This document shows positions 51,607-60,974 of a stretch of DNA of 64,000 nt, piece by piece. Origin of the DNA: Owenia fusiformis (taxonomy: Eukaryota; Annelida; Polychaeta; Sabellida; Oweniidae); contig CAIIXF020000006.1 of assembly GCA_903813345.2 (NCBI GenBank), forward strand, positions 10,236,348 through 10,300,347, in the 5' to 3' direction. The translations under genes were made by a program, and so were the position numbers. How positions within the stretch are numbered: position 1 is the first letter of the stretch; every line of letters starts with the position of its first letter. The notes under the pieces are model-generated. The model was not told the origin of the DNA, made no database searches, and saw nothing but the letters and a program-made list of their open reading frames with translations.

Positions 51607-53442
51607 TAATTGAATAATAAAACATGTGCTTACCTATATTTTTAGCTCAACATTCACCACGGGTTCTGTAATAAAATAGAGAACTGTTCTTATGTAACAA
51701 GATTAAGAAAAGTATTCTTATTACCATGCAATACTTCACCATGATATCAGAAAGAGAGAGAGATGTTGAGGGGTAATATCATGGGCTTTCAATAAAATGC
51801 CCATGTTAATATGGAGACTTGAAACATACAAGACAAGGTTGTTTTGGATTTGGAACTACTGTCTTCCAATATTTGATCTGAATAAATAAATTAAGCTTAT
51901 CAGCTGATGCTCAGAGAACTATGAAATATTCAACACATTGGCTCTTTATTGATTTGATCTCTTAGTAAGCTATATCCAGTATCAAGAATGATGTACACCA
52001 ACTTGAAGAACCTTATTAGAAACCAAGCTTGTCTCTGATAACTTTTTTAATACACATCTTCAACTACAAAGAGAATAGAAAATATGTAAAATAATTCTCT
52101 AATAAGATTGTGGTCGCACCTTACATATACACTCTCTAACATTAATTTGGGGTAATAGATAATGCGGGGGGGATTATGAAGGTAAAGAAAGGCTCGGTAT
52201 AACAAACTTGATGCAAAATAATATTAAGCCTACTAGCCTAGGGCATATAATATGCTAAAATTCAAGGGCTTAAAAAGTCAGTGAATGAGAAAACAAATGC
52301 AATAGTAATAATAATAGAACCAATGTGCCATATGACTTGTCTTCAGGGTATAATATCAACTCATTATCGTTTTATTGCTACCATATTTATGATATTGTGA
52401 AATATCACCGTCATAAAATATCTATTGAAATATTGCACTTTATAGGCATTTTAGGACATAAGATATAAATACAAGGTATCCAGGGACTACTTGCGTGTGT
52501 TTATAAATTACCACATTTTTATCTGTATATATGACTACATGCTACATAACAGAGCACATACCCTGGTTTAGGTTGAAGAAACTGTCCTTAAACTTGGCAT
52601 GAAGCAACCAATGTAGAATCAAAAACCAGACATACGGCCGGTTATAAAGTACTAAACCTAAGTTATACATCTTCACAGATGGATGACAATTTTAACGGCA
52701 AACTGAGTTTAAGTTAGCATGTGCACTCATTTAAATAAATTGATAATCATATTCAACTTGCTCAATTGCAAACAGCATGCAGTCTTTCAAAGATAATTAC
52801 AATGTTAAAGTATAAACCACAACTCAGAGCACACTGGTATAGTTGTGGTTTATTTGTGTGTGATTTATGACAAAGGAAATCCTCAGAAAATATATGTACT
52901 GAGATATAAGTGTGTCCTCATCTGTACTATGAATCATCATTTTTCAAACATAAACAAAGAGAGAAATCACTCATGATCTCCAATATTTCATTCATTCATT
53001 GCGACAAAAGACAGTCTTGCCAGTAGGCCTAATACAACATCCAATTGAACATGAATTTATTAGCCTAATAATAAAAAATCAGGTTTAGATTTTACCGCCA
53101 TTTCACTGTTTGTTGACATTTTGAGGGCATCACTTGTTCTTTAGCATTAGACCTTACTTGGGCAATGTACATGTACAGTTAGAAATTGAACAACCATATG
53201 CTTGCTCAATCAATGTAAAACTTGGGCAGGTTTGGAACACAAATAGCACCATGACATCTCTGTAACTGATCAGTACTCGATCTAGAATGTGTATACACTG
53301 GATGACCTTTCAAATTCAATAAAAGCAACCACTTTTTCATCTGGTTTGACTCAGGTTGACTTTCATTTTCAATGTTTCACATTTCTAGATATATGACCAG
53401 CTAAATTGATGAAAGGCTACGATGATCTAAAATGTATCTTAC

Positions 53443-53590
53443 CAACGCCTTTCTGACTTTATTCCTTAGTTGAAGAATGCTTGCAGCTTTCGTTATCCGT
53501 CATAAATCAGCAAGATTGAGTTCCAAGTTTTTCAACTTTCTCCTCAGAATTTGGGACAAACAACAACAACTACCAACATCATATTAGTTC
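53443..53590 (-). other. STK38: Probable non-coding first exon of STK38
   Basis: On the minus strand a good donor (TTG followed by GTAAGATA) ends an exon at 53443. No start codon leads into kinase sequence, so this would be 5' UTR spliced to the acceptor before 33947. The upstream limit is a guess, placed short of the CRE palindrome at 53596. Human STK38 also has a non-coding first exon. No transcript data are available here. Confidence 0.45.
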
Positions 53591-53595
53591 GCGAG

Positions 53596-53603
53596 TGACG
53601 TCA
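53596..53603. promoter_or_regulatory. CRE/ATF palindrome in the STK38/TAF11 intergenic region
   Basis: A perfect TGACGTCA, the full cAMP-response element bound by CREB/ATF proteins, lies just upstream of the inferred STK38 first exon. The neighbouring CpGs (TTCGCGAG) are rare elsewhere in this AT-rich window. Confidence 0.6.
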
Positions 53604-53951
53604 CTAGATATAGTCTCTAAACAAATGTTACATTTAAACTTTGGCTGCGAAAGAAAATTAATAAAACTGAAGATAATTATTGATTATTCTCTTTTGAATT
53701 TATTAGATACCAAGAAAAGAATAAAAATATCCAATCATGTGTATTACTGCGGATTGATATATCAGCTGATGGAACTACTTTAATTCACAAGCAAAATCTC
53801 GACTTAGCGAGGCCAAGTTTTCTTCAAATACTCTCTGTAAAGTAGCATAAAATATTTATGATTTTTACCATTAATAATTTTGAAATATAGAGAGTACATG
53901 AATATCATTTATTCTAGTTTTTGATCGATATTGTCTGTGTGTCATTTTTAC

Positions 53952-53959
53952 ACTTCCGG
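53952..53959 (-). promoter_or_regulatory. ETS-type site upstream of TAF11
   Basis: The minus strand reads CCGGAAGT, the consensus of GABPA/ELK-class ETS factors common at TATA-less housekeeping promoters. It lies 72 bases before the TAF11 start codon. Confidence 0.5.
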
Positions 53960-54031
53960 GTTAAAAGTTTTTGCGAAAAGAGTTGGCACCAAAGTTTACA
54001 TTTCCCTTCAAAATAGTATATACCGTCCAAT

Positions 54032-57000
54032 ATGGACCAAGAAATTGCTTATGATCAACTTAAAACATCCGAAGGAACTTTGAAAATAGATTCAACCATA
54101 GAACCTACACCAAAAAGAATGAAAACTGGAGAAGAAAAATTATCCTGTAAAACTGAAACTGAAAGTGATTGCCTTGCCAAATCTGAGGGTATTCAGGGAG
54201 CCAATTGTTATCAAGTTCCATCATCGGTATCAGGTGATCATACTACCATAACAGTTTTTTTACAAGTGTGCGATACTACATTTTTTAATTTTGTAAATTT
54301 TGCCATATCAAACAGATGAATTTGTTCAACGTTGTTAAACTTCGATAGCAAGTCACTAGACTACTACAGTCTCAGCTGTAGTGGCTAGCCTTTATGGCTC
54401 AGGGGTAGAGCATCTGACTCTGAAAGCAGAAGGTCCTAGGTTCGATTCCTGTACGGTATGGGGCATTGAATTTAGCACACTCTCTTTCGAGTCTAGTATC
54501 TAGCTCGGTACACTACAGCTCCCCGACGGATGTGCCCAAGGGTCGTTACAAACTCAATAACGGCGTTCTTTACAATGAGAATTTTCTTGCCCGTTATTGA
54601 GTCAGATAAGAAATGAGGCCCAGGCTAGGTCTAATGTTGTTGGACTAACAGATGAATATGATCCTAGACCTGTTCCAATATTGTAAAATTATATCATGGT
54701 CGTGATGACACAGGAATTTGAACTAAAATTTCACCTACTGATAGTAAATCATCAAAACATTCAAAAACAGACTTGCTGAACAGTTTTTCGACCAATCAGA
54801 TTGCAGCATTATGTAACGCACCCACTTTTTTGCCAGACACCAGATTGGAGAGAAGAAAGTATAGATCATGATTTGGGTTTGCATAACTCCCGGGGCAAAA
54901 CTGCACACTGACTATGCTATTTCATCAGTCTCCTAGCCTTCGTTCAGTGCAATCTGTGCCTCCTGAGTGAAGGTATGCAACGAATGAAATGAAATTTGAG
55001 AATGCTATTTCATGAAAAAAATACTGACCCATTGTCATATTTAAAAAATCTTCAATATAATTTCAAATAGAACTAAAATTGCAGTGTCGTAAAATGGTGT
55101 GATGCAGACTCCAAATGACATCTTATCAAACTTGTGGATGGGTTTGCAAAATAAGAATAATCAAAATCTGATATAATGGTCAGAAAGAAGTTTATTGTTA
55201 TTAAAATTATGTTACCATATCTCCCTGTATTCATCAAGAGCCCAGTCTTATTTTGATCCGTAATATAACACTTGTTTTAAATTTGTTTTGTTTTCAGAAA
55301 ATGATGGTGATTCTGACAAGAAGAAAGATGGTGTTGAAGAAAACAAGCCTACTGTCCTACCACAAAAGAAAGGTGAAAGCCAAGATGATGAACGCAAGAA
55401 AATGCAGTAAGCATGAATTTGTAGTCAAATTAGAAAGTTGTTTGGTGCAAAAAAGTCATTCTGCGCATATGAAATTTTCACTCAACTTTATTTTCAAAAT
55501 ATAGGTTGTCCAATTCCTTCTATTATGGTGTAAATATTCCTTACTGCCAATGTTAAAACATAACGTGTAGAATAACTAAGTAGATCACAAACTTCCTCTC
55601 AATTCCCTGTGTGCTATCATAGAAGCTTAAAATATATGTTACCTAGATCTTATGTAACAAAACATCACTAAGGAAAGCCTTGAGCAGGTTTACTGTAAAC
55701 ACACCAGCTTTACTAATATCATAGATATACTGGGATATAGCCTTGAGACTTATAAATGGCAATAATATTTCATTCCAATATTGGTACTGGTACTACTGGT
55801 ACTAGATATAGTGCTACAGCAATTTAATTAACAAGGAAAGGGCAAATAAAGATATAAGTTACTTCTTTTAAAACTATACCATTGTATGCCCTGTATGGTA
55901 TCACTATTAAGTCTTTAATACATATAAACTCTTGTCCAAACACTCCAATTGTAATTGATTATAGCATGATATTTGACTTCAGAATCCTAGTGTCTAACTT
56001 TTCTGAAGACCAACTGAATAGATATGAGATGTATAGAAGAGCAGCGCTCCCCAAAGCATCTATCAGAAAGGTAAATAAACTTGCAGTCAAATGGTTCAGT
56101 ATCCGGATGCAGTCAAATGGTTCAGTATCCGGATGCAGTCAAATGGTTCAGAATCCCGATGCAGTCAAATGTTTTAGTTTCTCAATGCAGTCAAATGTTT
56201 CAGTCTTTCAAAGTAGCAGACATATGTTTCAGTTTTTTAAAGCAGTCAGATATTTCAGTATCCTAAGTAGTCGACAAGTGTTTCAGTATCTCTCAGCCGT
56301 CACATGTGTTATGTATCTGGTTTCAGTACTGGTCATTAAGACATGTAAGATATCTGATACAAAACACAACATGGTGTCAGATGTGGTCTCACATGAATAA
56401 GTAGATCAGAGACATTAACAATGGCAAGTGGATACTCAAAGATAGTGAAGGAATTAGACGTTTATGGCCCTAATCTCTCAGAAGATTGGAAGAGATGGAG
56501 AGAACTTATTGAATTAATGTTTGATTCTCCTGATGCCACAAAATGGAAAGAGCAAGAGAAAGCCGCTCAAATTCTCCTTCTTATCGGCGAGAAAGGAAGG
56601 GACATTTGCAGATCGTGGATTGCCACTGGGGTACTTTCGGAATCACAAAAGAAGGAGTCTAAAACCCTCCTTGATAAATTTGAGGAATATTGTACACCCA
56701 AGAAAAACAGGTCGATCCAGAGGAAAATGTTCTATGAATGCTACCAGTTGAAGGATGAGTCTATTGACGAGTTTGTTACAAAACTTAGACTTATTGGCAG
56801 AGACTGTAAATTCCCCGATCTTGACGAGATGATCGCTGACATGATATTGACACATTGCCATTCAACACAAGTCCAAGAGAAGCTACTAAGATACGAGGAG
56901 GACCTCACATTAGACCATGCTCTAAAGATAGCACGCTTATATGAGCAGAGTAACGTCCATAAGAACTCTCTAAATTCCCGCACAGAAAGTGGACATGAGG

Positions 57001-60000
57001 AAGTCAGTATTGTAAAGAAGTCGCAGTCACAAAGGTGTGACAACTGTGGACTGATACATAAAGGAGGCACGTGTCCTGCGGCTAATTAGCAGTGTAACGG
57101 ATGTTTAAAATTCGGGCATTTTAAAAGATGTTGCCGTAGTGGGAAATCTAGTGAAAAGGACTCTAGAATACGGAGGCAAGGCAAATCTGGAAAACGTAGA
57201 AACCCCCGAAAAGTGAACCAGGTGGAGGAATCAGTATCTTCAAAAGATGAAGTGTACTTGGGATCTGTAACCACTGAAATCCCAGACACCCAGACATCAA
57301 AGATAGCCCAGATTCCCGCCAAAACCCCAGATATACCCAACTCAAAATCCTGGATTATACAACTAAAAACAGGTGGGCACACCCTTACTGCTAAGGTGGA
57401 CACAGGTGCCCAGGCCAATGTGATCTCACATGGACTGTTCAAGAGGTTAAGACACCCCCCTATGAAAGCTTCTACCACAAGGCTATTTACCTACAACAGG
57501 CAGCCCCTGGACGTCATGGGTGAATTTGATATGCCTTGTAACTTTGAAGGGATTAACTACAAAGTGAGATTCATAGTAATTATGGAGAAAGCTGACACTT
57601 TAATTAGTCTGCAATCGGCTATTCTCTTTGGCTTAGTTTCCAGAAGTAACATTTCTACAGTTGGCTCTGACAGCACACTGACCACAGACCAGTTGGTGTC
57701 GAATTACAGCTATTTATTTGAAGGCCTAGGCTGTCTGCCTAGCAAAGTGCACATTACCCTTGAAGAAAATGTCACGCCTGTGGTACACCCCCCTTACAAG
57801 GTAGCTGTTCATCAGAGAGACAAATTGAAAACTGAATTAGAGCGAATGCAAAAACAAGGAGTAATTGCCAAAGTGGATGAGCCCACTGATTGGGTGAATA
57901 ATATAGTTTTGGTTGAGAAGAGCGACAAATCTCTTAGGATATGCCTTGATCCTGCAAACCTCAACAAAGTTATTAAAAGGGAACCGTACCCTACTGCCAC
58001 AACAGAAGAGATCAGCACAAGATTGAAAGGTGCTACGAGGTTTACCAAATTGGATGCGACAACCTCATTTTGGCAACTTGAACTTGATCATGAGAGTTCG
58101 TTGCTTACTTGTTTCAACACACCCTTTGGACGATATCGATTTACACGTCTGCCATATGGACTAAACATATCTACTGAAAAGTTCCAGATGGAAGTTTGTA
58201 AAGTTCTAGAAGGAATAGATGGCGTTGAAGTCCAAGTGGATGATATATTGATTTCTGGCAAAGATGAGGAACAGCTTAAGCATCGAATGGAAGCAGTGTT
58301 CCAAAGAGCAAGTGAGAACAACCTCAAGTTTAACAGGAAGAAATGCCAGTTTAATGTGCCATCAGTCACATATGTAGGACACACATGGTCGAGAGATGGA
58401 CTGAGTATCCCGGATGATCGGATAAAAGCGATAGTTGAGATGAAAACCCCTACAGATAAACAATCACTGAGTCGATTCCTTGGCATGGTGAATTATGTCG
58501 CCAAGTTCGTACCACGCTTATCAGAGCTAAATGCTCCCTTGCGAGAACTACTGAAAGAGGATATTATTTTCGAATGGAATAAGCCACAGATAGAAGCGTA
58601 TGAGCAGCTGAAAAAGCTTATAACTACAGCGCCAGTTCTCAAGTTTTACGACCCCAATAAGCCATCAGTGCTGAATGTAGACTCTTCGAAAGATGGTCTT
58701 GGAGCTGTCCTACTACAGGATGATATGCCTGTATGCTACGCGTCAAAATCGCTAACCCCTGCACAACAAAACTACTCCCAAATAGAGAAAGAGATGACGA
58801 GTATATGTTTTGGAGCAACTAAGTTTCACCAATACCTCTATGGTAAGCCCTTCGTCGTGGAAACTGATCACAAGCCCCTGGAGGTGATCGCAAAGAAAGC
58901 TCTAAATAAAGCCCCAGCTCGATTACAAAGAATGCTTTTGCAAATGCAAAAGTACGATGTCACAATCAAGTGGAAACCTGGAAAAGACATGGTTATATCA
59001 GACACTCTCAGCAGAGCATGTGTAGACAGTGACACAGAAAGCTCGAAAATTATTGCTTCTATCATGAACGACATTGATCAACAAGCAGATGGATTACTTC
59101 AAGCTTTACCCATGTCTAAACCAAAACAGCAAGAGTACAGGAACGCGACCTCGAATGACCCTGTACTGCAACGCATTATGGAATATTGCAGAATTGGATG
59201 GCCTGAAAAGACTGATGTACATGAGTCAGTCATGCCATATTACACCTTTCATGATGAACTCAGTACAGTTGATGGTCTCGTGTTCAAAGGCCTGAAACTG
59301 GTAATTCCCACATCAATGAGAGAAGAAGTAAAGTCGCTTATCCATGAAAACCATATGGGAATCGTTAAAACAAAATCCATAGCGAGAGAGACACTCTTTT
59401 GGCCCAACATGAATTCCCAGATCGAGGATATGATAAAAAACTGTGACATTTGCAAAACCCACAGAAATGCCAATCAAAGAGAACCTATGATTCCACATAA
59501 GGTTCCTATGCGCCCCTGGGAAAAGATAGGTGTTGACCTATTCTCACATAACAACAAGGATTACCTAATTGGAGTAGACTACTACAGCAAGTACCCTGAG
59601 CTGTACTCACTCACCAGCACCAAGGCAAAACCCATCATAAATTGCCTAAAAGCCTCGTTCAGCAGAAATGGTATTCCCCAAACAGTATTCAGTGACAATG
59701 GTCCACCATTTCAATCATCAGAATATGTAAAATTCAGCGAAGACTACAACTTCGACATTGCTACATCGAGCCCGAATCTAGCAAATAGCAATGGCCAAAT
59801 AGAAAGGACAATTCAGACTGTAAAAAATATTATCAGAAAATCAGATGATATTTTCACAGCCATGCTGAATTTGAGAAACACCCCAATTGATGCGAAGATC
59901 AACAAATCCCCAGCAGAATTACTTATGGGTAGAAAACTGCGATCTAAAATTCCTACAAGTGATGTTCTACTGAATCCCCAAAGCCCAGATCCCAACGTTC

Positions 60001-60953
60001 GCACAAAACTTCAGCAGAAAAAGCAGATGGAGAAGAGAAAGTATGACCTCCGCGCTCGTCCCCTTGCCCCTCTTCAACCTAATACCCCTGTCAAAGTCCG
60101 TGAGAAAAGGAACAATAAATACATCTGGAGAAATGCAACAGTGACTGAGAAACTAGATTCGCCCAGATCATATCTAGTTGAAACCCCAGATGGAGGACAA
60201 TTTAGAAGGAATAGGAGACATTTAATTCCAGCATAAAATGTGTGAAATGACTGTCAATAATATAGTGTAGACCCAAGACTGGAAGTGAAATGGAAATATC
60301 CATATTTGCAATGAAGGTCAAGGATAGACCAAATTAGCATATCAAAATAAACATTGTAGTAAGACTGTAGTAAACTCTTAGGTCAAGAACCTCATTAGCA
60401 TGTAGTACAAACATATGCACTGGACATTTTATCAATGAATACTAAAGTTCATGAGACAGGTCAGATAGTTCAAATTACATGGCTAGTAAAGTTTAAATGA
60501 GCTCCCTTACAAAATATTCAGAATTAGTAATGATCATATTTCAATGAGATGACTGTTAAAAGTTTAACTTGTTTTTAAACTAAAAGAAGGGAGATGTTAT
60601 GTATCTGGTTTCAGTACTGGTCATTAAGACATGTAAGATATCTGATACAAAACACAACAACATGTACTATCTAATAACTCAAAGCAGTTTATTGTTACAG
60701 TACTGAACTTCTAAGCAACTGAGTCTGTCAGTGTATCATTTCCATGAAGCATACAAGTGTCAGTTTTGCCCAGCATCTTAGAGTGTCAAATGTTAACATC
60801 CAATGTGTTTTCTTTGTAGTGAATACATGCATGTACAAAACTGTTAGTGTTTTCAGGTGATGTCCACTATAACAGGGTCTGTACCATCTCAGAATGTTCT
60901 TGTTGCTATGTCTGGAATTGCCAAAGTATTTGTTGGAGAATTAGTGGAAGAAG
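54032..60953 (+). CDS. TAF11: TFIID subunit 11 (partial: exons 1-4, 3' end beyond window)
   Basis: Exons 54032-54233, 55298-55406, 55983-56070 and 60857-60953 join in phase to encode 165 residues. After an acidic, lysine-rich variable N-terminus comes the conserved core: [20 protein letters not shown] (exons 2-3), ALPKASIRK, then [20 protein letters not shown] and [10 protein letters not shown] (exon 4). This is the TAFII28 histone-fold region that pairs with TAF13 in TFIID and contacts TBP. The final exon or exons, encoding the LDVCEEW...PKHMREA part in relatives, are not seen by 64000. Exon 4 ends in phase 1 with donor GTTAGT. ATG 54032 is the only suitable start in the exon. Intron 3 (56071-60856) was expanded by a retrotransposon. 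Identity is firm. Confidence 0.93.
54388..54640 (+). mobile_element. tRNA-derived SINE in TAF11 intron 1
   Basis: The head is tRNA-like, with an RNA polymerase III A box (TGGCTCAGGGG, 54395-54405) and a perfect B box (GGTTCGATTCC, 54439-54449). The anticodon-loop region TCTGAAA would read CTG, but the acceptor stem does not pair, so it is not a functional tRNA gene. About 180 bp of unrelated body follow, including the hairpin ACTCAATAACGG / CCGTTATTGAGT (54552-54605). The 3' end is uncertain. Confidence 0.72.
56084..56306 (+). repeat. 26-bp minisatellite in TAF11 intron 3
   Basis: Two exact units start CAGTCAAATGGTTCAGTATC (56084 and 56110), followed by about six units that decay steadily rightwards to CCGTCACATG. 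It begins 14 bases after the exon 3 donor. The retrotransposon inserted into its last, most decayed unit; ACATGTACTATC resumes on the far side. The 172-codon ORF over it is an artefact. Confidence 0.9.
56307..56371 (+). repeat. 5' LTR (65 bp)
   Basis: Starts TG and ends CA, identical base for base to 60595-60659. It is so short that no TATA box or polyadenylation signal is evident within it, so transcription control may lie partly inside the element. Confidence 0.9.
56372..56386 (+). other. Primer-binding site, tRNA-Leu type
   Basis: TGGTGTCAGATGTGG directly follows the LTR. It pairs, with one mismatch, with the 3' end of animal tRNA-Leu(CAA) plus CCA, which would prime minus-strand synthesis. 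Confidence 0.75.
56421..57089 (+). CDS. Retrotransposon Gag, ending at an in-frame TAG
   Basis: This 222-residue Gag starts only 34 bases after the primer site. Its alpha-helical capsid-like part ([32 protein letters not shown]) is the retrotransposon Gag fold that assembles the particle. It ends with a compact zinc knuckle ([13 protein letters not shown]). TAG at 57087-57089 comes five codons later. The same frame then continues with a second knuckle ([14 protein letters not shown]) and runs into pol, so the stop splits the nucleocapsid. Either the stop is read through to make Gag-Pol or it is a mutation in this copy. Confidence 0.88.
   Translation: MASGYSKIVKELDVYGPNLSEDWKRWRELIELMFDSPDATKWKEQEKAAQILLLIGEKGRDICRSWIATGVLSESQKKESKTLLDKFEEYCTPKKNRSIQRKMFYECYQLKDESIDEFVTKLRLIGRDCKFPDLDEMIADMILTHCHSTQVQEKLLRYEEDLTLDHALKIARLYEQSNVHKNSLNSRTESGHEEVSIVKKSQSQRCDNCGLIHKGGTCPAAN
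57090..60236 (+). CDS. Retrotransposon Pol: protease, reverse transcriptase, RNase H, integrase
   Basis: The frame is open from just after the Gag TAG. The first Met (57213) gives 1,007 residues, but translation more likely enters from Gag. Numbering from that Met, the aspartic protease has DTGA at 63-66. The reverse transcriptase has [11 protein letters not shown] and the catalytic VDD (in VQVDDILI). RNase H has [18 protein letters not shown] and ETDHKPL. Integrase follows with an HHCC zinc site (HENH...CDIC) and the DDE triad in [13 protein letters not shown] and NGQIERTIQ. The domain order is that of Ty3/Gypsy. No internal stop or frameshift is seen. The 0-frame relation to gag across one stop differs from the -1 or +1 shifts used by many relatives. 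Confidence 0.92.
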   Translation, partial: QCNGCLKFGHFKRCCRSGKSSEKDSRIRRQGKSGKRRNPRKVNQVEESVSSKDEVYLGSVTTEIPDTQTSKIAQIPAKTPDIPNSKSWIIQLKTGGHTLTAKVDTGAQANVISHGLFKRLRHPPMKASTTRLFTYNRQPLDVMGEFDMPCNFEGINYKVRFIVIMEKADTLISLQSAILFGLVSRSNISTVGSDSTLTTDQLVSNYSYLFEGLGCLPSKVHITLEENVTPVVHPPYKVAVHQRDKLKTELERMQKQGVIAKVDEPTDWVNNIVLVEKSDKSLRICLDPANLNKVIKREPYPTATTEEISTRLKGATRFTKLDATTSFWQLELDHESSLLTCFNTPFGRYRFTRLPYGLNISTEKFQMEVCKVLEGIDGVEVQVDDILISGKDEEQLKHRMEAVFQRASENNLKFNRKKCQFNVPSVTYVGHTWSRDGLSIPDDRIKAIVEMKTPTDKQSLSRFLGMVNYVAKFVPRLSELNAPLRELLKEDIIFEWNKPQIEAYEQLKKLITTAPVLKFYDPNKPSVLNVDSSKDGLGAVLLQDDMPVCYASKSLTPAQQNYSQIEKEMTSICFGATKFHQYLYGKPFVVETDHKPLEVIAKKALNKAPARLQRMLLQMQKYDVTIKWKPGKDMVISDTLSRACVDSDTESSKIIASIMNDIDQQADGLLQALPMSKPKQQEYRNATSNDPVLQRIMEYCRIGWPEKTDVHESVMPYYTFHDELSTVDGLVFKGLKLVIPTSMREEVKSLIHENHMGIVKTKSIARETLFWPNMNSQIEDMIKNCDICKTHRNANQREPMIPHKVPMRPWEKIGVDLFSHNNKDYLIGVDYYSKYPELYSLTSTKAKPIINCLKASFSRNGIPQTVFSDNGPPFQSSEYVKFSEDYNFDIATSSPNLANSNGQIERTIQTVKNIIRKSDDIFTAMLNLRNTPIDAKINKSPAELLMGRKLRSKIPTSDVLLNPQSPDPNVRTKLQQKKQMEKRKYDLRARPLAPLQPNTPVKVREKRNNKYIWRNATVTEKLDSPRSYLVETPDGGQFRRNRRHLIPA
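60237..60594 (+). other. Retrotransposon 3' untranslated part with polypurine tract
   Basis: 358 bp of non-coding sequence between the pol stop and the 3' LTR. The terminal AAAAGAAGGGAGA (60582-60594) is the plus-strand primer. No third ORF. Confidence 0.8.
60595..60659 (+). repeat. 3' LTR (65 bp)
   Basis: Identical to the 5' LTR and followed by the duplicated target ACATG (60660-60664). Confidence 0.9.
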
Positions 60954-60974
60954 GTTAGTTATGAAAAATCATTA

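Larger units (their letters stand above)
33948..53442 (-). other. STK38 intron 1 (about 19.5 kb)
   Basis: Inferred between the acceptor next to the first coding exon (plus-strand CT at 33948-33949) and a donor-like GTAAGA next to 53443. It contains scattered repeats listed separately and no recognised gene; all ORFs are short and featureless. Long stretches without any call (34000-36500, 36700-41360, 41730-44350, 44540-47340, 48120-49470, 49660-53440) are AT-rich with only simple repeats and small hairpins. Confidence 0.65.
56307..60659 (+). mobile_element. Ty3/Gypsy LTR retrotransposon with 65-bp LTRs, Mag-like
   Basis: A complete 4,353-bp element: identical 65-bp LTRs (TGTTATGTATC...CACAACA) and 5-bp target duplication ACATG on both sides (56302-56306, 60660-60664). 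A primer-binding site abuts the 5' LTR, a purine-rich tract (AAAAGAAGGGAGA) abuts the 3' LTR, and one reading frame covers gag and pol with a single in-frame TAG. Integrase lies after RNase H, as in Ty3/Gypsy. There is no env-like frame and no chromodomain. LTR identity implies recent insertion. Very short LTRs, a double zinc knuckle and a Leu-type primer site fit the Mag lineage (Bombyx mag is also known for LTRs under 100 bp). It lies in TAF11 intron 3 in the sense orientation. Confidence 0.93.

Noticed and set aside
54390-54460. Functional tRNA gene
   Set aside because: The Pol III boxes are good, but the acceptor stem does not pair and sequence continues into a SINE body.
55882-56400. 172-codon plus-strand ORF overlapping TAF11 exon 3
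   Set aside because: Only 55983-56070 is exon; the rest is intron minisatellite and LTR.
57213-57215. ATG at 57213 as the true start of Pol
   Set aside because: The same frame is open back to the Gag TAG and includes a zinc knuckle, so Pol is most likely made as part of Gag-Pol.
56741-57478. Minus-strand ORFs of 109 and 130 codons
   Set aside because: Antisense shadows of the retrotransposon gag and pol frame.
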